From UBA6016 sp964568395 (GTDB taxonomy: Bacteria; Campylobacterota; Campylobacteria; Campylobacterales; UBA6016): DNA of 31,112 bases. The stretch is from positions 1 through 31,112 of the forward strand of contig CAZMPN010000020.1 of NCBI GenBank assembly GCA_964568395.1, in the 5' to 3' direction. The notes under the pieces were generated by a model that did not search any database, was not told the origin of the DNA, and worked only from the letters and a program-made list of their open reading frames with translations. Shown in pieces: positions 16,372 through 23,616 of the stretch (its first letter is position 1; every line of letters begins with the position of its first letter). Made by a program: the position numbers and the translations under genes.

Positions 16372-17390
16372 TCAAATATTCCTTTCAGTTTATACCCGCA
16401 TCTAGGGCATACGTTTTTGTCTACGAGATGGTTTATTACGTGTTCTCCGAGATAGCCAGTCCTCTCCACTAGCAGCTCCCCGCATGCGGCGCAATACGTA
16501 TTTTGCCTCTCGTCGTCAAATACGTTGCCGACATACACGTGGCGCAGGTTTAGCGATTTTGCTATCTCGTAAGCCCTGTTTAGCGTCTCGTGCGGCGTCG
16601 GCTCTACGTCGCTCATCTTGTAAGCCCCGTGAAATCCGCTAAAGTGCAGCGGCATCTCAAGCCCCATGCTCTTTACGAATTTGCAGATTTCCTCTATCTC
16701 CTTGTCGGAGTCGTTTTTGCCCGGTATCAAGAGGGTGGTTATCTCCACCCATATACCGGCGTTTTTCGCGTTTTCTATACATTCAAGCACCGGCTTCAGC
16801 CTAGCCCCGCATATCTGTTTATAAAATTCGTCGTTAAACGATTTTAGGTCTATATTCATCGCGTCTATCAGCCCGCGCCCAAGCTCCAGAGCCTTCTTGC
16901 TCTCATATCCGCTCGTTACGAATACCGTCTTGATTCCGGCATCTTTGGCTAGCTTCATGACGTCGTAGGCGTATTCGAAGTAGATAATCGGCTCGTTATA
17001 GGTAAAGGCGATAGATGGGATATTCCTGCTTTTGGCCATACCGACCAGCTCCTCAGGGCTTATATACCGCCCCGCAACCGCTCCATCGTGCTCTTTTGGG
17101 TATTGGCTTATCTCGTAGTTTTGGCAAAAACTGCAGGTGAAGTTGCATCCAACCGTCCCGACCGAGAGTATTTCGCTTCCCGGCAGAAAGTGGTAAAGCG
17201 GTTTTTTCTCCACCGGATCGATATTTATCGAACTGATAAGGCCGTATACCTCTAGCTCCAGCTCCCCGTTTTTGACTCTCCTGACGCCGCACGTTCCGAC
17301 TTCGCCTTCTTCCATGACGCAAAAGTGCGCACATGCGTCGCACCTGATTTTCCCGCTCTCAAGTTTTGTACTTAGCCACGCCTTGTTCAT
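16368..17390 (-). CDS. amrS: AmrS, AmmeMemoRadiSam-system radical SAM enzyme
   Basis: A 340-residue radical SAM protein. The cluster motif is CNFTCSFC (Cys82, 86, 89) within SVGTVGCNFTCSFCQNYEI, which is highly characteristic of AmrS. Four cysteines at the N-terminus (17, 20, 24, 34) and two CxxC pairs at the C-terminus (CAAC, CPRC) may bind metal. AmrS-type proteins usually associate with Memo and AMMECR1 proteins, and the reaction is not established to my knowledge. Neither partner is in this window. Its ATG lies inside the end of tcdA (32-base overlap), and it overlaps the aldo/keto reductase start by four bases. Confidence 0.9.
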   Translation of the reverse strand: MNKAWLSTKLESGKIRCDACAHFCVMEEGEVGTCGVRRVKNGELELEVYGLISSINIDPVEKKPLYHFLPGSEILSVGTVGCNFTCSFCQNYEISQYPKEHDGAVAGRYISPEELVGMAKSRNIPSIAFTYNEPIIYFEYAYDVMKLAKDAGIKTVFVTSGYESKKALELGRGLIDAMNIDLKSFNDEFYKQICGARLKPVLECIENAKNAGIWVEITTLLIPGKNDSDKEIEEICKFVKSMGLEMPLHFSGFHGAYKMSDVEPTPHETLNRAYEIAKSLNLRHVYVGNVFDDERQNTYCAACGELLVERTGYLGEHVINHLVDKNVCPRCGYKLKGIFE

Positions 17391-18024
17391 CTTTGGTCAG
17401 CCTCTCTATCGCCTTTGCGGCAAGGGTTAGCCCGAATGCGCCGGTCACTCCCACAAACGAGCCTTTGTCTTTGCATTGTGGTGTCTCTGCGCTAAAAATC
17501 ACCTTAAAATCACGCTTAAAATTTATCTTTTTCAGCTCGTCCCTTATTTTCTTGGCGAACGGGTCGTTGTGCGTCTTCCATATCGATATATACTCTATTT
17601 TCGTCGGATCCAGCTTCTTTGCGGAGCCCATGGACGAGATGAGTTTCTTGTGGCACCTTCTGATGATTCCTATCTTCGCCTTCACGTCGTCTATCGCGTC
17701 AAGCACTATATCATACGGTTCAAAGTCGAATTTTTCCAAGAACGCCTCGTCCACTTTTGCGTGTATCGGCGTAACTCCCGGATATAGCTGCGCAAGCCTA
17801 TGCACCTTTACATCGCCGACGGCCTCCGAGCCTATCTGGCGGTTTTGGTTTGTGATGTCGTATGTATCGTGGTCCACTATCGTAATATCGGAAACTCCTG
17901 TGCGATAGAGCGCGTCCAGACAGTGTCCGCCGACCCCGCCGACGCCAAAGAGCAGCACTTTTTTTGTCTGCAAGATTTCAAAGCGCTCGCCGAGCACCAT
18001 CCTGGCTCTGGTATATCTAGCCAA
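17359..18024 (-). CDS. tcdA: TcdA-like tRNA threonylcarbamoyladenosine dehydratase (ThiF/E1 family)
   Basis: A 221-residue ThiF-fold protein. FGVGGVGGHCLDALYRTG is the ATP-binding loop and IVDHDTYDITNQNRQ carries the acidic and Asn-Arg-Gln residues of E1-like adenylating enzymes. TcdA uses ATP to cyclise t6A at position 37 of tRNAs. I chose TTG at 18024, preceded by GGAGG with six bases of spacing, over the in-frame TTG at 18051; the protein then begins MARYTRARMVLGERF, the usual family start. Its start overlaps the surE stop by eight bases. It is somewhat shorter than the E. coli enzyme. A general ThiF-family enzyme is the main alternative. Confidence 0.83.
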   Translation of the reverse strand: MARYTRARMVLGERFEILQTKKVLLFGVGGVGGHCLDALYRTGVSDITIVDHDTYDITNQNRQIGSEAVGDVKVHRLAQLYPGVTPIHAKVDEAFLEKFDFEPYDIVLDAIDDVKAKIGIIRRCHKKLISSMGSAKKLDPTKIEYISIWKTHNDPFAKKIRDELKKINFKRDFKVIFSAETPQCKDKGSFVGVTGAFGLTLAAKAIERLTKDEQGVAKYKT

Positions 18025-18823
18025 GACGCCCTCCGTCAATCCAGCCGCCAAGCGCGTCCAGCTCTTCGTGCGCCGTCATATCCAGCTTTATCGGGCTTAC
18101 CGATATGAAGCCCTCTTTTATGGCGTCAAAGTCGTTCATATAGCTCTTATCGCCGTGCTCGTGGTCTTTCCAGCTAAGCGGATGCAGCCCGAGCCAGTAG
18201 TGCTCCTCACCTCTCGGGTTTCTGTGCATATGTGCGTCGTTGCCGTAGTGCCTATAGCCGGCCCTCGTTACCTTGTAGCCTTTGTACTCCTTTTTCGTGA
18301 TTACGGGAATATTGACGTTTAGAAACCTTCTGTGTCCAAGCGGAAATCCGCCATCCAGCACCCTACCCACAAGCTCCGCCGCCACGTGTCTAGCCACGTC
18401 GAAGTCGTACACGAAAGAGTGGTCGCCCATATGTCTATGCACTTGCGAAAACGCGATGGACGGTATCCCGTGCAAAGCCGCCTCCATAGCCGCCGAAGCG
18501 GTGCCGGAATATGTGATGTCCTCGCCCATATTCGAGCCTTTGTTGACTCCGCTTAGCACTATGTCGGGCTTACACTCTTCATATATGGAGTTTAGCGCCA
18601 GATATACGCAGTCGCTCGGCGTGCCGTCGTCCAGCTTGTAAAAGTCGTCCCCGACCCGTATGAACCTAAGCGGACGTGTGAGCGTAAGGCTGTGCCCGCA
18701 CGCGGACTTCTCGGATGAGGGGGCCACTATCGTCACATGCCCCAGATGCCTCACCGCATCGGCAAGGGCCAAGAGCCCCTCCGACTCATACCCGTCGTCG
18801 TTTGTTATCAGTATTTTTTTCAT
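18017..18823 (-). CDS. surE: SurE, 5'/3'-nucleotidase
   Basis: A 268-residue metal-dependent phosphatase. ITNDDG at 6-11 gives the metal-binding Asp9 and Asp10, APSSEKSACGHSLT follows as the catalytic serine loop, and VLSGVNKGSNMGEDITYSGT completes the family signature. It removes phosphate from nucleoside monophosphates and is tied to stationary-phase survival in other bacteria. First gene of the surE-tcdA-amrS-AKR operon. The surE and ThiF-family neighbourhood also occurs in Campylobacter, as I recall. Confidence 0.95.
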   Translation of the reverse strand: MKKILITNDDGYESEGLLALADAVRHLGHVTIVAPSSEKSACGHSLTLTRPLRFIRVGDDFYKLDDGTPSDCVYLALNSIYEECKPDIVLSGVNKGSNMGEDITYSGTASAAMEAALHGIPSIAFSQVHRHMGDHSFVYDFDVARHVAAELVGRVLDGGFPLGHRRFLNVNIPVITKKEYKGYKVTRAGYRHYGNDAHMHRNPRGEEHYWLGLHPLSWKDHEHGDKSYMNDFDAIKEGFISVSPIKLDMTAHEELDALGGWIDGGRLG

Positions 18824-18846
18824 TTTTTGCCCAAGTTTTTTGCGAA

Positions 18847-18852
18847 ATTATA
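18847..18852 (-). promoter_or_regulatory. Putative -10 box of surE operon
   Basis: TATAAT on the minus strand preceded by TTGTTGGC, 23 bases upstream of the surE ATG. It lies just after the stop of the accessory nuclease-like gene, so the native promoter seems to have been kept intact next to the insert. Confidence 0.55.
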
Positions 18853-18864
18853 GCCAACAAGCAA

Positions 18865-19560
18865 CTAATCAACATTCTCTATCCAACCAAACAGCGTTAG
18901 AAGTGGGTATTTAACATTGCCGTTTACCGTAAAATCTTCTTTAATTCTACACATTCCAGCAAAATTAACTTTTTTGTTTTTTTCACAGATGCTTCGCCAT
19001 AACCCTTTTTCATACTCTTGATATAGTCCAAAACTTGATAATTTGCCTGAATTATTTTCACTTATCCAGTCCGGCATAATCATGAGTGCAACTTTGTATC
19101 TATGCTTAGATATTTTGTCGAATGCTTTATCTAACTGTCTTATTTTGAAATCCTTAATTTGACTCAAACATGTTTCATGCAAACCGTTAACATCGCTTGC
19201 AATTTCTTTAGTTTTTGAGTTATTTCGTCCGTGCTTCACCTCTATAAAGTACTCAACATCTTTGTGTCTGCACCATAAATCAATAAATCTTTGATTGCCA
19301 TCCTTCGCTTTATATGGCAATTCTACGAGCAAGGCTTTTGTCATTTTTCTTGTAGCTGTAATAATATGCGTCATAGCCACTTTCTCGCTATAGCTGAATG
19401 CAAACTCGCCAACCTCATTGCAATATTGAAAATTTTCTTCGCAATAGTTTTGAATCAATTCCTGTAAAAATCGTTTTGCTTTTCTTTGTCCAATCCCGTC
19501 ATTTATTTTATTACAACAATAAACGCTTCCAAGTGACGTTTCAATATTTTCATCCAACAT
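18865..19560 (-). CDS. Putative PD-(D/E)xK nuclease-like protein, unknown
   Basis: A 231-residue protein I cannot assign to a named family. RFIDLWCRHKDVEYFIEVKHG has Asp94 followed by E107-V-K109, the spacing and surrounding strands expected of a PD-(D/E)xK endonuclease core; Glu52 in GEFAFSYSEK could be the helix glutamate and QIKDFKIRQLD the following helix. The gene is clearly AT-rich: three lines sampled by eye hold about one-third G+C against about half in a line of lpxB. Low G+C and a location next to a toxin-antitoxin pair between surE and lpxB suggest acquired DNA. No methyltransferase or helicase is nearby, so a standalone defence or restriction role is only a possibility. Confidence 0.7.
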   Translation of the reverse strand: MLDENIETSLGSVYCCNKINDGIGQRKAKRFLQELIQNYCEENFQYCNEVGEFAFSYSEKVAMTHIITATRKMTKALLVELPYKAKDGNQRFIDLWCRHKDVEYFIEVKHGRNNSKTKEIASDVNGLHETCLSQIKDFKIRQLDKAFDKISKHRYKVALMIMPDWISENNSGKLSSFGLYQEYEKGLWRSICEKNKKVNFAGMCRIKEDFTVNGNVKYPLLTLFGWIENVD

Positions 19561-19617
19561 AACGGACGCCTTTTATTAATCTCCCTCTAGTTTAATAAAT
19601 TAAAGCAAAAACTAAGC

Positions 19618-19623
19618 TATAAT
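19618..19623 (+). promoter_or_regulatory. Putative -10 box of the toxin-antitoxin operon
   Basis: TATAAT preceded by AAGC, 38 bases before the antitoxin ATG. It overlaps the first copy of a 12-base tandem repeat, a plausible autoregulatory site because antitoxins of this family repress their own promoter. Confidence 0.55.
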
Positions 19624-19642
19624 ACAAAAAATAATACAAAAA
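19619..19642 (+). repeat. 12-base tandem repeat at the toxin-antitoxin promoter
   Basis: ATAATACAAAAA occurs twice in perfect head-to-tail copies (19619-19630, 19631-19642), covering the -10 box and the probable transcript start. The same 12 bases also occur at 4632-4643 before the first permease. Confidence 0.85.
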
Positions 19643-19661
19643 ATCTTACTAAGGATTTTAC

Positions 19662-19958
19662 ATGACAGCATACGCAAGAGACGAGATAGTACCTGCTACC
19701 GAAGTGGCTCGTAGCTTTTCGGCGATATACAAAAGCTTAGTAGAGCACAAAAAAGAGAAAATAGCGGTATCAAAAAACAACAAGCTAGAGCTGGTGATGC
19801 TTCCCATAGACGAGTACGAGCGGATGCGTGCGGCGCAGGAACTGCTGGAGCACATGGAGATTTACAAGATAGTCAAAGAGCGGGGAAACCAGCCTACTAT
19901 TTCTTTTGAGGAGATGATGGCAAAATTTGGAATTACCGAAGATGATTTACGAGATTAG
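19662..19958 (+). CDS. Phd/YefM-family antitoxin
   Basis: A 98-residue protein with a Phd/YefM N-terminal DNA-binding and dimerisation fold. It has VPATEVARSFSAIYKSLVEHKKEKIAVSKNN, where most antitoxins of this family have a similar amphipathic pattern, then LELVMLPIDEYERM. The C-terminal part (about 60-98) is acidic and would wrap the toxin. AAGGA lies six bases before the ATG. The toxin start overlaps the end of this gene, the standard antitoxin-first arrangement. Confidence 0.85.
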   Translation: MTAYARDEIVPATEVARSFSAIYKSLVEHKKEKIAVSKNNKLELVMLPIDEYERMRAAQELLEHMEIYKIVKERGNQPTISFEEMMAKFGITEDDLRD

Positions 19959-20250
19959 ATTTAAAGATGGCGTTGAAGGCGACTTAAGAGGATTTGATAA
20001 TAGAGTCAGAAAACTAATCGCAAAACAACTACAAAAAATAGCCGCCTCTCCTGAGCTAGGCGAACTGCTAGGCAATAAGGCTGGTTTTGACTTGTCGGGA
20101 TGTCGCAAAATGTATGTCGACAACAAACGGGTACGTATCGTATACCGTATAGTCGAGGATAAAATCATCATCGAAGCCATAGCCATAGGCATTAGAGACG
20201 AAATGGGCGTATACGAAGACGCCGCACAAAGACTAAAGGGCGACAAATGA
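19942..20250 (+). CDS. RelE/ParE-superfamily toxin
   Basis: A 102-residue basic protein with the RelE/ParE fold pattern: MIYEIRFKDGVEGDL, then a helical RVRKLIAKQLQKIA, GCRKMYVDNKRVRIVYRI as the core strands and AIAIGIRDEMGVYEDAAQRL at the end. RelE relatives cut mRNA on the ribosome while ParE relatives poison gyrase; the sequence does not decide. I chose ATG 19942 over an in-frame TTG at 19927 because it gives the usual N-terminus. It overlaps the antitoxin by 17 bases and its stop overlaps the lpxB start (ATGA). Confidence 0.85.
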   Translation: MIYEIRFKDGVEGDLRGFDNRVRKLIAKQLQKIAASPELGELLGNKAGFDLSGCRKMYVDNKRVRIVYRIVEDKIIIEAIAIGIRDEMGVYEDAAQRLKGDK

Positions 20251-21287
20251 AACTCCTAGTATCCGCACTCGAACCATCCGCCAACCTCCATCTGGAAAAC
20301 CTTCTGCGCTCGCTAGGCGAAGTGGAACTAAAAGGGATATTCGACGAGAAGTTCGGCTCTCCGCTACTTCCATCCGGGAGCTTCGGCGTCATGGGCTTTA
20401 TAGACGTGCTTTCCAAAGTGCCGATGGCAAAAAGAGCTATCGGGGATATGGCGACGATGGCCTCCGAGTGCGACGCGGTACTGCTCATAGACTCCCCGGC
20501 TTTCAATATCCCTTTGGCGAAAGCGATAAAAAAGAGCAGCCCGAATACGAAGATAATCTACTACATCATCCCGCAAGTATGGGCATGGAAGGCGAAAAGA
20601 GTGGCGGTAGTCGAGAGCGTCACAGACATACAGGCGGCGATACTCCCTTTTGAACCTAAGTTTTGGAAACGCGCCGTATTCGTCGGCAATCCTCTGATGG
20701 ACGAAATAAAAGAGAAAAAAGTGAGGCCGACGAACTCGAACATAACCGCCTTTTTGCCCGGAAGCAGAAGGAGCGAGATAACAAAGCTGATGCCGGTGTT
20801 CAGAGAGGTGGTGGCAAAGATAGACGGGATAAAGATACTCGCCGTGCCGCCGTTTTTTGATGACGCAAAGATGGTCGAGCTCTACGGCGATACAAGCCTC
20901 TTTGAGATAGTCAGGGACGCCAAGTACGCGCTGATGCAAGCCTCGAAAGCCGTAGTGTGCTCAGGAACAGCGACGCTGGAGGCCTCAATCATCGGCACCC
21001 CGACGGTGCTGGTCTACAAGGCCAAGTGGCTCGACTATCAGATAGCAAAGCGGTTTGTCAAGCTAAGTCACATAGGACTTGCGAACATAATAGCCGATTT
21101 TGAAGGACTTGGAGAGATACATCCGGAGCTCGTACAAGACGACGTGACAAGCGAAAACATCATCGACGAACTGTCAAGGATGGACGAAGCCGAGTTTTTG
21201 AAAAAATCGGCCGCCCTTAGGGAGCGGCTGGCTCACAAAGAGGCCGATTTGGCGCAGATAATCAAGGATATCACTTCCCGCCCATAA
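20247..21287 (+). CDS. lpxB: LpxB, lipid-A-disaccharide synthase
   Basis: A 346-residue GT19 glycosyltransferase that joins lipid X and UDP-diacylglucosamine in lipid A synthesis at the inner membrane. It has LIDSPAFNIPLAKAIKK, IIYYIIPQVWAWKAKR, FVGNPLMDE, the AFLPGSRRSEI loop and SGTATLEASIIGTPTVLVYK near the nucleotide-sugar site. Its ATG overlaps the stop of the RelE/ParE toxin gene, so it now appears to be read from the toxin-antitoxin transcript or from a promoter inside it. Its 3' end overlaps the convergent Sel1-repeat gene by 17 bases. It is slightly shorter than E. coli LpxB, which is normal for the phylum. Confidence 0.95.
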   Translation: MKLLVSALEPSANLHLENLLRSLGEVELKGIFDEKFGSPLLPSGSFGVMGFIDVLSKVPMAKRAIGDMATMASECDAVLLIDSPAFNIPLAKAIKKSSPNTKIIYYIIPQVWAWKAKRVAVVESVTDIQAAILPFEPKFWKRAVFVGNPLMDEIKEKKVRPTNSNITAFLPGSRRSEITKLMPVFREVVAKIDGIKILAVPPFFDDAKMVELYGDTSLFEIVRDAKYALMQASKAVVCSGTATLEASIIGTPTVLVYKAKWLDYQIAKRFVKLSHIGLANIIADFEGLGEIHPELVQDDVTSENIIDELSRMDEAEFLKKSAALRERLAHKEADLAQIIKDITSRP

Positions 21288-22557
21288 TCTCCAAAAGAGA
21301 GTTCGCTTTGTTTTTATACTCTTGTTTTTTCGTGTCGTTTAGCAGTTTTCTGAGGATATTTTTTGCCTTTTCGGCATCCTTGGCGACACCCTCCCTGCCT
21401 TCATAGTATATGTACGCCATCGCGATATACGCCTCGTCATAATACCTATCGGCGGCTTTTTGGTACCATTTGAGGGCTTCTTTGCAATCTATCTTGACGC
21501 CTTTGCCATACTCGTAGATAAGCCCTATATTGTAGTTCGCGACTCCGCTTCCCTGCGCTGCGGCCTTTTGGTACCAGTATAGCGCCTTTGCGTAATCTTT
21601 CGGTATGCCGCCTTTTTCGCCGATTTCATAGAGCAGCCCTACGTTCGTTTGGGCTTTATCGTATCCTTGGTCGGCGGATTTTTGATACCACTCCATCGCT
21701 TTTTTGAGATCCACGTCTACGCCGAGTCCGTAGTGGTTCATATATCCGATGTTGTACTGGGCGTATCTGTTGTTCTGCGCGGCCGCCTTTTGGTACCAGT
21801 ATAGAGCCTCTTTGTAGTCTATATCCGGCCCGAGCTGGTACTGCACGCCTAGCGTATTTTGCGCTTCATGGTAGCCTTGTTCGGCTGATTTTAGATACCA
21901 GTTTTTCGCCTCTTTCTTATCTATCCCTATGCCGCCGAGTCCATACTCATAGAAGTACCCCACGTTATACTGCGCCATCATGTTGTTTTGGAGTGCGGAA
22001 GCTTGATACCAGTAGAAAGCCTGGGCATAATCCGCGGCCAATCCGCCAAGCCCATGCTCGTAAAACCTGCCCAAAGTGTTTTGGGCATAGCTATCGCCCT
22101 GATTCGCCGCTTTCTGATACCAATAAAGCGCCTCTTTCGCGTCCTTTGCAAGCCCGCCCTGCCCAAGCTCATACATAAGGCCTATGCTATATTGCGCGTA
22201 TTTATAGTTGTGTTCGGCCGCTTTTTTGTACCAGTAGAGGGCTTCATTATGGTTTTGCGGCACGCCCGAGCCATGCGTATATAAAAGACCGAGCTCGAAC
22301 TGGGCGTAGTAGTCGCCAAGCTCCGCCGACTTTCTATACCAATATGCGGCTTCCTTGAAGTCTCTGGTCACTCCGACCCCTCCGGCGTACATGGTTCCAA
22401 GCATATACATCGCCACCGCATCCCCGCCCTGAGCCAACGGCTTGGCGAGCGAATAGGCTTTTGCGTAGTCTTTTTCCATATACGCCTTTATGGCGGCGTC
22501 CATATTCGCAAAAGCGAGAGAGGCTGCAAGCATCAGCCCCGCGATAATCTTCCTCAC
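21271..22557 (-). CDS. Secreted Sel1-repeat (TPR-like) protein
   Basis: A 428-residue protein with a signal peptide (MRKIIAGLMLAASLAFA) followed by ten Sel1-like repeats of about 36 residues, each of the form AQYNIGYMYxxGxGVxxDxKEALYWYQKAA. Such repeats form a superhelix that binds other proteins, as in the cysteine-rich HcpA-type and related envelope proteins of Campylobacterota; here cysteines are almost absent. I chose GTG at 22557, six bases after GGAGG, over ATG 22572, because the signal peptide then starts properly. Partner unknown. Confidence 0.87.
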   Translation of the reverse strand: MRKIIAGLMLAASLAFANMDAAIKAYMEKDYAKAYSLAKPLAQGGDAVAMYMLGTMYAGGVGVTRDFKEAAYWYRKSAELGDYYAQFELGLLYTHGSGVPQNHNEALYWYKKAAEHNYKYAQYSIGLMYELGQGGLAKDAKEALYWYQKAANQGDSYAQNTLGRFYEHGLGGLAADYAQAFYWYQASALQNNMMAQYNVGYFYEYGLGGIGIDKKEAKNWYLKSAEQGYHEAQNTLGVQYQLGPDIDYKEALYWYQKAAAQNNRYAQYNIGYMNHYGLGVDVDLKKAMEWYQKSADQGYDKAQTNVGLLYEIGEKGGIPKDYAKALYWYQKAAAQGSGVANYNIGLIYEYGKGVKIDCKEALKWYQKAADRYYDEAYIAMAYIYYEGREGVAKDAEKAKNILRKLLNDTKKQEYKNKANSLLEIMGGK

Positions 22558-22589
22558 CACATACCTCCACATTGATAATGTGCAAGTAT

Positions 22590-22599
22590 GTTAGCTAAC
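22590..22599. promoter_or_regulatory. 10-base palindrome upstream of the Sel1-repeat gene
   Basis: GTTAGCTAAC, a perfect palindrome 33 bases before the chosen start. It might be a small operator, but no partner regulator is known and a single copy is weak evidence. Confidence 0.25.
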
Positions 22600-22622
22600 G
22601 GCTTATGTTTTGTTGAATGTTT

Positions 22623-23513
22623 TTAGAGCGAGAGGATTTTTAGGGTTTTTAGGGAGTCTTCTATGGTCGCAAGGTCGCCGCGCTCCCCGCTCTTCAAGTA
22701 AGACAGGAACGCTTCAAGCTCGAATTTCAGAGGTTCCCCCTTGAACACTATGCAGTCTCTTACCACGTACGAGTTGTTGGTCTGAAAAGCGCTGAACTCC
22801 TTCAGGTCTTGCCCCATAAGGTCGGCGTCATAGTAACCCTCTTTCGCGGAGACCTCTATCCTCCTTTTTTTAAACGGAGTCAGCCAGTTGGTCGTGATGT
22901 TGGCGACTATTTCGTTTTCCAGCTCAAAGGATAGCACCGCATTGTCCTCGTGGTGGTCGTGTATTTTTTGGGATTTATATATGGAGCACTTCCTGATTTC
23001 GCTCCCGGTCAAGAATCGTATAAGGTCTATATCGTGCACCGCAAGATCCGTCAATATCCCTACATCGGCTATACGCGGAGGAAAAGGCCCGACCCTGGTG
23101 ACCGATATTGTGTATAGCTCTTTGCCCGCCAGCTCTTTTTTCAGCTCCCTGACTACCGGGTTGAACCTTTCGATATGGCCTACCGCGGTTTTGACGCCTT
23201 TTTCCTCGGCGAGCCTCGATAGATACTCCGCATCCTCCACCTTATCCGCGGCCGGTTTTTCCAGGAATATATCCACGCCTTTGCCTATGAAAAACTCGGC
23301 TACCTCTTTGTGCAGAAAAGTCGGCACGGCTATGATGACGGCGTCCGGCTTCACCTCTTCATACATCTTTTTGTAGTCTGCGTATACGCCTTTGCCGTCA
23401 TGCTCTTTAAGGACGGCGTCGCATAGCGCGGCAGGCTCCACTTTCATATTTTTGAGCACCCTGTAGTGGTTTTTGCCCATTACTCCTAGTCCAACGATAG
23501 CCAATCTGGTCAT
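22623..23513 (-). CDS. Gfo/Idh/MocA-family oxidoreductase, possibly a UDP-sugar dehydrogenase
   Basis: A 296-residue NAD(P)-dependent oxidoreductase. AIVGLGVMGKNHYRVL is the Rossmann loop, FLEKPAAD holds the conserved Glu-Lys-Pro catalytic lysine, GHIERFNPVV follows, and LAVHDIDLIRFLTG carries the Asp-His pair of the active site. Neighbours lpxB and greA suggest lipid A or surface sugar work; the family includes GnnA, which oxidises UDP-GlcNAc at C3 for diamino-lipid A. No GnnB-type aminotransferase is in this window, so the specific role stays open. TAAGG lies nine bases before the ATG, and a TACAAT -10 box lies at 23544-23549. Confidence 0.82.
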   Translation of the reverse strand: MTRLAIVGLGVMGKNHYRVLKNMKVEPAALCDAVLKEHDGKGVYADYKKMYEEVKPDAVIIAVPTFLHKEVAEFFIGKGVDIFLEKPAADKVEDAEYLSRLAEEKGVKTAVGHIERFNPVVRELKKELAGKELYTISVTRVGPFPPRIADVGILTDLAVHDIDLIRFLTGSEIRKCSIYKSQKIHDHHEDNAVLSFELENEIVANITTNWLTPFKKRRIEVSAKEGYYDADLMGQDLKEFSAFQTNNSYVVRDCIVFKGEPLKFELEAFLSYLKSGERGDLATIEDSLKTLKILSL

Positions 23514-23543
23514 TTCAAAAAACCTTACTTTTTATTTGTGTTG

Positions 23544-23549
23544 ATTGTA
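23544..23549 (-). promoter_or_regulatory. Putative -10 box of the Gfo/Idh/MocA gene
   Basis: TACAAT on the minus strand with TTGG in front, about 30 bases upstream of the ATG. Divergent from the greA promoter. Confidence 0.4.
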
Positions 23550-23579
23550 ACCAAGAGCGACTAAGAAAGAGTTTTTTGT

Positions 23580-23585
23580 TATAAT
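23580..23585 (+). promoter_or_regulatory. Putative -10 box of greA
   Basis: TATAAT preceded by GTTTTTTGT, the typical T-rich lead of the phylum. It lies 31 bases before the greA ATG at 23617 and rules out the in-frame ATG at 23584, which is inside the -10 box. It may drive the greA-dut-argC-lpxH run. Confidence 0.65.
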
Positions 23586-23616
23586 GAGACAAAACCCCAA
23601 TAAGGACACGTGCGAA

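Noticed and set aside
20364..20939. Open frame of 191 codons opposite lpxB
   Set aside because: His/Tyr/Arg-rich composition is that of an antisense shadow of a GC-balanced gene; no motif.
21271..22557. Periodic DNA similarity that might suggest a CRISPR or satellite array
   Set aside because: The period of roughly 108-115 bases follows from ten Sel1-like protein repeats in one open frame; the DNA units are diverged.
23584..23616. Longer greA beginning at the ATG at 23584
   Set aside because: That ATG lies in the TATAAT promoter box, and the ATG at 23617 gives the standard GreA N-terminus.
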